Shown: piece by piece, positions 26,905 to 38,982 of the stretch
Numbering within the stretch: the stretch's first letter is position 1
How the letters are laid out: each line of letters opens with the position of its first letter
Assembly (NCBI GenBank): GCA_025642065.1
Contig: JAODUP010000578.1
Coordinates: 124,001-188,000 of the forward strand
DNA from: Paralvinella palmiformis
Lineage: Eukaryota; Annelida; Polychaeta; Terebellida; Alvinellidae
DNA: 64,000 bases
Direction of reading: 5' to 3'
Translations under genes and position numbers: made by a program
The notes under the pieces: generated by a model
Databases searched by the model: none
Seen by the model: only the letters and a program-made list of their open reading frames with translations
What the model was told of the DNA's origin: nothing

Positions 26905-29900
26905 TACAGCACAAATCATCATGTTAAATCTGTGTATATATCACATCTGATTCATACCTCTAGCCAAACATCAAATTTGACAGCACTAAATGTAAAAACT
27001 ATCTGTACAATAACTTTATCTACATAAACACGTGTCCATACAGTGATTTCTCCAAATACTTTGTCTGGACAACAATTTGTCTGGACAATAATTTGTCAGC
27101 ATAGTGATTTGGTACACCACAACGATTCGGCTGTTCAGTTACAGTTCATGAGTAAACTAACTTAAACGTCTTTTAATAACCGCTTCCTGCAGAAGAACCT
27201 CTCTTTACAGTCGCTTGTCTTTACAAGCATCCATGAGATTTACCACTTGCCTATATAATGATACTCGTCCGTACAGAGACCTATTATTCAATACGAGTGG
27301 TTTTCACCGGCTAACTAACTCTGTGACTTGGTAATTGTAACATCAAGAGGTAGTGTGACAAGAGCCTCAACGTGGCTAAGAAACAGTTTCTAAAACAAAT
27401 CTTAATAATAATAATAATATATAAAATTTATATAGTGCCCTATATAACCTGTAAGAAGGTTACCCTAAGGCGCTTGACAATAAATAACTCATTTGGATGT
27501 AACAGATTTACATCTTTACATAATTCTTTCCAGCCAAATACATAATAGATTCAGCTAGGAAAAGCTGAAATAAAAAGATTAGTTTTTATCTTCTTTTTGA
27601 AGGTATCAAGGGTCTTGAGCTTTCTGATGGTTACTGGAAGATGATTCCATTAGATTGCAGCAGCCTTTCTGAAACATCTATTACCGTATGTCACTCCACG
27701 TGTTGTTGGTATGGCTAAGAATGCTCCAGACTCAGACCGTAGAGACCTTATCGGCTGATACGGAGAACATCTCATAAAGAGTCAGTTTTCAAGAGCTGAA
27801 TTTCTGGAGAGTTGAATTTTTTTCAAGGACGGCGTCAAAAACCTCTCTTGAAGGGACGTATACAAAAAAATTTAATATTCTAACTTTAAACTGTTTCCTT
27901 AGAATGCTCAGAAACCTGCCTTCCCAATGAACACAATTCAATATATGGATACTTCAGTGATATAGTCACTCAGTAATGCTGAGTTTTGAAGAAAGCAAAT
28001 CTGGAGAGACACAGTATAACTATAAGCATTTACATAATTTCAGCCAGAGAGAATAATTACCTCAAGTTATATCACTTTCAGCACATGAACGAGAAAAAAT
28101 TCCATAGCCTCCGTGGTCTAACTGGTAGCGCATTGGACCACAGATCACTAACACCTGAGTTCGAATCTCGGCATGGGCATATCCGAAGGGTGTTTCATCT
28201 TTGACTTCGCTTCGTTTCATTGGGAGGTTCATTTAGTCTACCATGTGCACAAAAGTGGCGTAAAACATCATCATCATCATCGCCATAGCTGACCTAATGC
28301 TGACCAGAAAAAAGCATGATCTACCAGTTGCGTCTGCGACATACATGTTTGACCAAGTGACCTATGCCGGGGCAATAACCTATCTTACAATAACAGATAT
28401 GAGCTGGAATTTAACCCATAATCTGAAGGTTTACAATGCAGTGTTCTAACCACTGCATCAACAGCACACCTAACTCCCAAATTGTGATGGCATAACATAC
28501 TAAGATAATCTGATGCCTGAAACTATTCGACGTATTACAATACCGTTTTTAAGTCCTTGTTAAAAAACTCAAATATAAAAAAAGGTACAAAGAACACAAA
28601 ACATGAATATAAATTTTATTCTAAACCCAAATTAAAATTGCAGTATTTCAGAGTATCTCACTAATTTTGTGCAGAATTGCAGCAGAGGTGTTTTATTTAA
28701 ATCGGGATTTAAATCACTATACAAAAATCATGCTGTTTCATTTGATTTATCAATTAACTTGCAGTACCAAAAATTAGTTGTTATGGGGATTATTGAGTCA
28801 ATGTTTAAGTACTTAGTGTTTAGCCAGAATGCGTATATAAGGTGAACGTTCGCATAGATTCACTATTGATAGTTATTTCATGCAGAATACATACCAGAAG
28901 AAATGTGACTTTTTTTAATAAAACAATCAATTCAAATTTAAAAAATATTTTTTTTTTGCAACCCTCAAGTGCAGTACAGTGTCCAATGAGAAGAAATGAC
29001 TACAATAAATTAAAACAAATTTTAATAATAAACATCATCAGTTTCTTCCTGAATACGTACTTAAAACAAACCGAAATGAAATGCTGTTGTTGATTTGTGT
29101 CCACGGTAACCCAAGGTTGGTCAAGCAATCATCAAGGGCAATGAAGTGCTATATTAGACTGAGATAAAACACTATTCAGACAAATAAGCCAGCCAGAATT
29201 TAAAACCCAGTCCCAGAAAAATCTGTGATAATGATGGGCCATATCAGTTTGGTAACAAACTTGTATACATAAAAAGCATTATATTTAATGCATGATAGTT
29301 TAAAATGAAATCTGTATAGATTATAAATAGGTGGCCGTTTTGAGGCTGATTTCATTACCCTATCTAATAATTGATTTCATTCGCTTATTATTAAAGTAAC
29401 ATAAATATAATTTATTTTTGTTTTGTAATGTTTCTGTGCACGTATTTCTGTCGAGAATGTGTTCTTATAAATCAACCCTGATATAAGACCCTCATATTTT
29501 CATGTTACAGTAAAATTAGAGCAACTGGTATTAATTACAGTACCCATGATGATGCAACTCATTATTATTATGACAATTATTAATAATTCTTACTACCAGT
29601 TTGTTTATATTACAAAAACAGTGTCATTACATAATGCCACTCAATGACAACTTAAATAGCCTGATGATGGTGCAGTGGTAAAGTGTCAAATTAGAAGCCA
29701 TTTCATTCATCAGTTCGAATCCTGGTGGCTGTTGATATTTCACACGGTCAGTAGTGACTCAGTAATTGGCCGAGTCAACTGGCAAACGAACAATTGTCAG
29801 TTATTGACTGATCACCTGATTGGACGAGATTAATTATATTCAATTTTGTCCCTTATAATTGGCAGCTTAGGTAGTGGTATACATCACAGATAGTTGATGG

Positions 29901-32900
29901 ATGACACCAGAACGTACATGATCATTATTAGGAGGGTTGTGGTGCACAAAATAGAGTTATATATGGTAGTTAGCCTGAACATACTCTCTATTTCAAACTC
30001 GTGCATATTTGTGCATGCTCACGCATGTGATCCGGATGTTTTATGGACAGCTCATTATATATTACATTATAATTATAGCAAAATGGAGTGTTCATATCAC
30101 ATCTGTTATGTTCCAGTGTGTCATTATCAATGGCTCACCAAATGGCTGCTAATACTAACCTTTTACATCTCCACTAACAACAGAGATGGATTATAGCTCT
30201 ATATGTATAGCAAGTACAAACGTCACACTTCTCGAGTAATTGAGGTGATGCTCAGTGGTAAAAATCCCCCAGAAAAAAAATTAATGAAAGAATTATTAAA
30301 TTTGCTTGACTTATCCGTTCACGCTTCTCAGGTAAATGAGGTAGATACTCAGTGGTAAGAACATGCAGTTAAGTAAAAATCGTCCAGGAAAAAATAAAAA
30401 ATAATTTTTTTAGATGAAAAATTATTAAATTTGCTTGACCTATCCGATTGTGGTGGACAACATAAAACAACATACTCGTTTTCAAATAGCAATTACACAT
30501 TGTCTTCATGAGCTCCATCCAGTCTCTTGGCTACGAATTTGAAAATGCCCATTTTTTATCGACTGAGTTAGATAGGCCAAGACTTAGTCTGTTAGGGAGC
30601 TGGTGATACGAGTGTTACCCATCCCAGGTCATAAAATTTAAAAAAAACTATTAAAGTGCTCTTTGGTCTAAATGGGGGGGGGCCTCCGTGGTCTAACTGG
30701 TATCGCGTTGGAACACAGATCACTACCACCTTAGTTCGAATCTTGGCGTGGGCATATCTGAAGGGTGTTTCATCTTTGACTTTGCCTCATTACCTTCGAC
30801 CCATTTAGGCTACCTTGTCCACAAAAGTGGCCGTAAAACATCAATCATCTTTGGTGTAAATGGAGTGTTCTAGGCAATGTTTAGCAATTAAAATCTTTAC
30901 CCCCGAAAATACCCATGATTTAGATGGACAGATGGGTAGCTAGCTACCTGATTGGCCCTGATGTCCAAGTTCTAGAAGTTGGTACAAGATGTAGCAGACG
31001 ATAAGACCCACAGCCAAGATAACTTGACATTGGTGAGTTAATTTAAACAATGTCTACCAGTAGATAGCTGAGTTCTGTTAATAACAGATTTGTACAACAA
31101 CAACAAGATAAAAACATTATAAATAAACATGAACAGTAATCTACAACGAATAGCAACTAATTAATTGATATTATATAATGTATGATTGTTGATGAACAGC
31201 ATATTATTAAATTGTCAATAAGCATGCAACATAAAACTAGACATGATGGGATCAATTTCAATTCCGGAATTAATTATTTAAAAAAATGGAATTGGAATTG
31301 ATAAATTTGATGTGGAATTGGAATTGACAAAATGGAATTGACCCCACCCCATGCCTGCATCAAACTGATCTAATGTTTTTTTAGAAGGATAAAATACTAT
31401 TTCAGCAAAACAAACACAATATGGCTGCGATGGTTGCTGGATTTTATGGTCCTTATCAAGATAAGGAAGGGGCCAAAGGGTATTATAACCATTAACCTTG
31501 TAATGGAGCGTTGACTAGGATTCCAGCCGGAAAGGTCCACCCAAAAGGTGTGCTAATGATAAGAGGTCTACATTTTGAGTCTAATTAATGGCCCTTACTG
31601 CTGATGATGACGACTGTAGGCCTAGAACAAGCACAATGATGCACGACTTATTCTGGAGTAACAATAGGTGTTAGTCAATATAAACATACAGAATGGCAAT
31701 ATTATTCCCGACGACGAAGCAGCAAGGGTTCGCCGCACTCCTTCGCAGGCCGGCTAACGAACACACACGTGACTAATTTACATAATGCCCACCGGAGGAT
31801 TGCGTTCCGGTGAACTCCAATTATCTGGGACGCAATAAGCAAGGACAGCCATATGTGGAATGCATAAAAAGCTATACATAAAAAGCAAATATTGTCCCCC
31901 CCCCTCCACACACACAGAGAGACTTTCTTGGTGGCTGTGACCTTTTCCACATCAGGATTAATTCAGTCAACCCTCGCCCTTTCCCCAGGATGTCTAGAGG
32001 CAGGACAGACGCGGCTGTTCCAAGTGTCTTTATCATTAACATTCAAGTTTCCTATCTGCGCTAAGACAGCAAAGAAAGACCATTGTCACATTGCTACGAT
32101 GATGATGATGATTGATGTTTTACGGCCACTTGTCTGCACAAGGTAGGCTAAATGGGCCGAGTGACCTCCAAAGATAATGAGGCGATGTCCAAGACGAAAC
32201 AATCTTCAGATGTGCCCACGCCGAGATTCGAACACGGGTGGTAGTGATCTCTGGTCCAACACGCTACCGCTGGCACATTGCTACGAAAACAGCTGGCTAA
32301 ATCGTGCTATATAATATATATACACACACACGAATGTTTTATACATTCATCCCTGGTGTGAACTACGTTCGGCGTATCGACGGATCAGAGAATTAACGAG
32401 CGGGGTTTGGTAAAAAAAAACATCTTGTGATTTCCAATCGCAGCAGATACAGTCAGATTTTTAATGCTAATGTTATTTTCTCATTAACCCCGCGCTCAGC
32501 TACTGATGTTCTCAAACTGACAGCCAGCAACGACCAGTCCTCCAGTAATGCTTCTGTTTTCTGGCCATTAAGCTAAATGGACCGGGCAATCTCCGAAGTG
32601 TCCAATGCGAGATGAAAGATGAAACACCCTTCGTTGGAGGGAAGATGGCGGGGGGGGGGGATTGTTGTGAAATAAACTGACAAAAAGCATATGTAAAATA
32701 ATTCGTAAAACCTATATTTGTAATGCTTTTGATAAATAATTTATGCTATAGGAAATCATATAGACTAAATATGACCCTGGACTCTAAATCTCTTTATAAC
32801 AATCCTTCATACTCTAAATGAATTATAAATTAATTTGTAGGCCTAGCTATTCAATAATTGTTATAAGATAATGTGAGTGTACACGGCCAGGTTTTAAAAG

Positions 32901-35900
32901 CACGCATACCATAATATTTTCTTACACAACATGAATGGCCATTCATGGATAAGCTTCTGATACGATACAAAAGTAGTACAAATGTAAATGTTGATGTTTT
33001 ACGGCCACTTTGGTAGACATGGTGGACTAAATGGGCCGCCGCACGACCTCCAAAGGTAATGAGGTGAAGAGAAAGACGAAACACCCTTCCGACATAGCCC
33101 GACCGGGGTTTGAACCCAGGCGCTGTTATATCTGTGGTCTACCGCGCTACCAGTTAGGCCATGGAGGCCCCCAAAACAAAACTGGTAAAAAATGATATAA
33201 AACGGTTCTTATTGCGTAGCTGAAGTCTCCAAATGTTAACAAACTGGATGTTGGTGTTCTAATATACTTGGTCAGTTGGAGGGGGGGGGGGAAGATCCAA
33301 TTTATTAGTACAATAAATAGACAAACAAACAAACATTGGTCTACAGCTCAGATAAAAACAATCAACCGGAAGAACCATATCCAGTATACAGGTCACTTGT
33401 TATCAACATTTATCTCTGTGAGCAACTGCGATTCCACGACGCCACAAATGCAGGCTCCTTGGATACGAACAAACAAAGTGTTCAGCAGAGAATGAACTGT
33501 CAACAAAACAAGCGCATCCCATAAAAATTATTAATACATCTCTACTGCAACAACACTAAAAATGACGACAAGCAAATGGAATGCAGTGAAATTTTTCACC
33601 TGAGTTTATGTGATTGTTTCTTCACCTGGTGTGACCGCCACCAGCATCACCCCGCCCACCCGGGTCATAATATAAAAATACACGGAAGACCACCGCTAAT
33701 GAATGAATGAATGATCAGTCCAAGTCGTAAAAAGAGACAGTGAAGATAAACTTGTTCTTAAGAATTACTTGCTTGAATCTGATTGGCTAAAGTTAATAAT
33801 AGACATCGGTCAATATTTCCAACTACGTTACAGACAACTCACATTGAAATTTCACTGTATGGGGCATTTTAATAACCATAGCTATTTATATTATAATAAC
33901 TCTACCTTACTATTATTATTAATATTATTGTTATTACAAATGTATGATAGTCCATTCTTATCTCAGGTGTGTTGTTTCATATGATTGATGTTTTACGGCC
34001 ATTTTTGTGCACAATTTGGTAGGCTAAATGCCGAGCGACCTCCAAAGGTAATGAGGCAAGGTTAACGACGAAACACCCTTCTGATATGGCCACGCGGATG
34101 TTGTTTCATATGAAAAACTGAATATAATAAAATAAAATAGACTGCTCATCTAAATATTCAGATAGCCTGAAGTCAACCTAAGCTCCTGCAGTTTAAACAA
34201 TCAGGTCTCCTCAAGTCAAAACTGAATTCCCATTAGAGAGCAATGGAATACAACTTTCATGGTATCTGTTTCTATTTACATTCACACAAGATATAAAATC
34301 AAGTATTCTTGAAACGTATTTCTATTCAAAGAACACTTAAATGAATACATTATTCTGTTTTATTCTGGCTGACAATATCTAAGGTGATGACAAATTAGCG
34401 ACAAGATTCATGGCATTTGTGCTTGCAAATGAGGAGGCCACTCAATTTATTATTAGTTAGTAAATTGGGAAGCCCTTCACCTCCAAAAATCTTAGCTTCG
34501 TCTGTTCATGCGCAGTCATCAGGACAAGGAAGCCATGAGTACGAAGCCCTCCCACCAAAGTTTTAATAATAAAGTAAAGTTGAATTAAATTAGTGTTTCT
34601 GCATTGATATGTTATAATCTAATATACTCTTCTTTTATGAAATATAAATAATTCCAAAATAGATTATATCATTACTACCACTTGCTACCAAATAATCAAT
34701 CCAATGCAGATTACCAGTATACCTAAATACAAAGTGTTTTTAATGGTCTTGTACCTAGGAACGCATGAAGCTGCAGTACAGCATACAATGTAAATCTATT
34801 AATACCTAGAATACTTTTAAGCATTCACATTTGAATCACTCATCCTTCTCCTAGATTTAGATGAATATTTATCAAATACAAGGGTCTAGCCAATAAACAA
34901 ATTACCTGGCTCAGGTCTGACTGAACAGGTGTCGGTATAAAACGTTCAGTCACATAAACACACTTAGAGACAGGTTTGCCCTGCATCACCGATGGTCAGT
35001 CTGCCCTTAGGGGCTGATGATGCTGATGAGATGATTGCTGTTTGATTCTGCCTGCTCGAGGCTCTACACAGCCAATTATGCATCAGGTGACAATAGGTCT
35101 TTATGCAATTCTCATATCTAATAGCCAGCGATATAATTATCTAGAAAGCATGTCCATTCTCACTGATGCCCTACAGTACAAACAAACAGTGGCTGGTAAG
35201 TATTACTAGTTTAGACAGTGAGGGGACCAATTGAAAAGTCTGGGAGTAAATATAAATATTAGCTAAATAGGTCGCTGATACTATAGGTCTTGCCAGTGAA
35301 TCAAAATAATGAAGAGTCTGCAGTAAAAAATAATTTTCTAATCCATTATTTCGGATTATAAAAATTAGTATTGTTAGTTCCAAACACCGAATTTTCTGCC
35401 AATTAACTAAAATCAACACATCTGACACTTCAGTGTGTGTATGTCTGTGTGTGAGCAGCCAGGGTAAAATGACACTAGTACATCGAACCACAATCCATGA
35501 ATATAACTTCTAGATGATTCATCCGGGGATGGAACTTGATCAATCATATGTATGAGTGATCCCCCCCCCACCACACAGTTTCCCTGTACACTTTTGGTAA
35601 CATGGTACGCTAAAAGAGGGCTGAATGACCTCCAAAGCAAATAAGCCAAAGAGAAAAATGAAACACCCTTCAGATATGCCCATGCCGAGATTTGAACTCA
35701 GATGGCTGAGATCTGTGGCTAAACCGCACTACCACCTAGAACATGGAGACGTTCCCAGTTTCCCTACCGAAACATCTACTATATCTGTATCTTTTTGTGA
35801 ATTACCAATGATTACCAATCAAAACAATGTAACTGTATCATGCTGGCTAAATAAGCACTCTTAAGCATGTGTGTAAGCACACACACAGAAATGAACACAC

Positions 35901-38900
35901 TTTCAAACTGTGTCTCTCTGTATATGCAGGACACATGGTTATTCAGTTCTCACAAACAATAGGAATTATCCCGGGATCAAATTCATTACAACAATCCCTA
36001 AAAATAGCAATTCCAATTAAGAATCCTTTACTTTATCATATTTATGAGAGAAGAGAAACTTCCTCTGTCATTTCTTTCTTTCCAATTAATACTGCACTAT
36101 TGCAATAACACACCAATATCAGAAAACGTTAAATATTATAATTATTATTTAACAGTACAAAAGTGGTCAGTGAAACCAAAATGAATGTAATTTTTGATGA
36201 GCAGGCGACTGCAAAGTAAATGAAGAGCAAGTGAAAGATAATTTAAAAACTCCTGATTCACTAATACTAAATACTCCAGAAAATTTGATTCCATTCTGAC
36301 TGCAATTCTGAAAATGGAATTGACCTTTCAGCTGACAAAGCCGTCCACCAACTCTAGAATCACTTTAGATGATGGTCTTCTTGGGTAGGTTTTAGCAAAT
36401 AATCAGTTTTTATGGCCATTTCAAAGAAAGCATTACATAATACTGGTTTTTCAGGGAGGTGTTTCTACTTACTTTGCCCGTATCAGTGCAACAGTCTATG
36501 CAGGAAACTTGGACATATCCATGTACCGCTCCCGGAATAATCTGGATACGCTGGAAGTCTCCAGTTAGTATCACAATATCACAGCCCGCCACATACGCCT
36601 GTCACAGAAAAATAAACATACTGTTTTTATTACATAACAGTGAACAAATGATGAGCACAAAGTATTGCTGTTTTAAAGCCACTTTAGTGCACACTGAAGG
36701 CCAAAAGGGCCAAGCAACCACTAAAGTTAGAGCTGTAGTGAAAGATGAAACACCCTCCAGACATGGCAAGGTTTGGATCTGAACCAGGGGGCTTGATATA
36801 TATGACCAACCACACTACTACTTCTATGCCCTGATCAAGCTTAAAACTGCTGATAACTAACAAAAGCAGTCAATAAATAAATACAACACAAATGAGATTT
36901 GGAAAGATTCATGACTTTCAGATAATATGTTAACTTCTGTTCTAAAAACCTGGAAAACACACACAAACACATTACATATACCTGTAAAATAAATTTAGCT
37001 GATATCATAATACCATTGAGGCCTTATGCTTCAAGTCGTTGGGTCATTGGTTAAGAATTATTTAGTAAATAGAAAACTGCGTAAAATTGACCCACTGACC
37101 ACCAAATTGTTCCAGAACAAATCTGAACCCAAAGAAGACATATTTATTGCAAAATTCAGTGAAACAGAAAAGAGAGATGGAAGCCTCATTGTGGTCAAAC
37201 AGCAAATGATACTGAGTGGTCAATCTGTCGTAGACCTGGCATGAATCTAATTATGTGAAGATATTCTAATTAGCACCAATCTATATGAATCAATAAACAA
37301 CGAATCACTGAAGTCACACTCGCGGTATCCCCTCCTTGAAGGCAGTATCAGGAAGGCTCTCAGCCAACTCCAGGAAGCAACGCTGTTACTGTTCGAGTTA
37401 TTTAGACTGATTTGGCGGGTGGGAGAAATCAATACATTTGCCTACAAAAGGCATTTGGCAGAAAAGAGTGAAACCAAATCAACATTTATCTGGATGCTGG
37501 TTATAAGATGGGGAGGTGATGGTGCACACTGCTGAGGTTATGTCTTTGTCAGCCTGCAATATTAGAGAATGCACGATGGCACATATTTGCAAATGTCAGT
37601 CAATACAGTGATGAATGAAAGTATTAGATTTGTGTGTGGGTGTTTGTGAAAATAATGTCACATTTCATGATGTGACTAAAACTCACTGAACTTTAATTAA
37701 AAAACAGTATGAAAAGGAACCAAAAATATATATTTCAACACAAATACTATATAGTACACTAAATGTGTAATCTGATTACTGCTCATAAATAGGAAAATTG
37801 CAATACTGGGTGAGTACTTTGTTTAATTTCAATGCTGGTCACATCTGGAAAAGGCTCAATAAGTGAATGACTCCATGGGAAAATAGAGATAATCATCTGA
37901 TGAAATCCCCAAACAACACTGAAATTTGAACCTAGACTCTGAAAGACTGCATCATAGTTCACTAACTATTGCACCAGAGTAGCACCTGAAAATGGCAACA
38001 GGAGATGCATGTGTCCATAGTTTAAAGCCCCAAACAGCACACACAACTAGCTTCTGCTCATAATATTATCCTCAGACGTATGAGTGACTGGATGTGGGTG
38101 TCAGTTATAACCTGACTAAAAGATGCTTTCTCTTGTCAATAAACAATTATCAACCACCCTTACTGTCCTATAAATATAATTTACTTAACCACCTACGATG
38201 AACCGCCATATAAATATACCATAATTAGATTTCCATTCAGCAATGTAAGTGCTATTTATTAGTTCATACAACAGCACAGGCTATGTCCACAATTATATTC
38301 ACTCACTAACACAGCATGACTACATCACCTATTCATCAATAACATATGCTCACAACCAATATGTTGTCTGCTATAGTAGTGTATACTTTCAAGTTCTTTC
38401 AAATATTTGGTTATAACATTAACAGATCCAAAGCCAGCTTGATTTCTTAATAATGAACATGAGAAACTACCTTATGTATATTAATTTTATTAGTTACTAT
38501 TTTATATTATTAACACTATTAAAAGTTACACTAGGCTTATTATGATTTACCAGTATGACACCATTATCACAACTATAATATTACAATATCCTATATGATA
38601 ACAGCTTTCAATACAGACTACATTAGTACATAGCAACATAATTCAAGTACACTTCTTCTAATTGTATTTTATAATAAGAAATTTACAATTAATAAGAAAT
38701 AATACCCTGAATTCTAGTCCAGAAAACATGAAAGAACCCAGACTGCCAAAAGTAAATGTTTGCATCATGTGATAGATTACTGCATATTAAATTGATTCGA
38801 ATATTCACAAACAAACAACATATTTTGATCAGTTCATCAACAATTATCTATATCAGCAAATCTATAAATGTGGTGTAATATGGTAAAGTGAGGCAATCAT

Positions 38901-38946
38901 TGTGGACCCTACACCAGACTAACTACTTGGTTAATGTAATTATTAT

Positions 38947-38982
<36 letters not shown>

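Larger units (their letters stand above)
10399..36472 (-). other. DMXL intron 2 (26 kb)
   Basis: The largest non-coding block. It holds most of the family-1 SINEs, copies of families 2 and 3, many microsatellites, a GC-rich patch near 13440-13720, a degenerate TCTG/TCCG tract (23110-23540), a perfect hairpin (18109-18171) and a GGAATT-rich element (31241-31352). No coding gene was recognised. The stretches between the listed repeats are AT-rich without visible structure. Confidence 0.7.
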
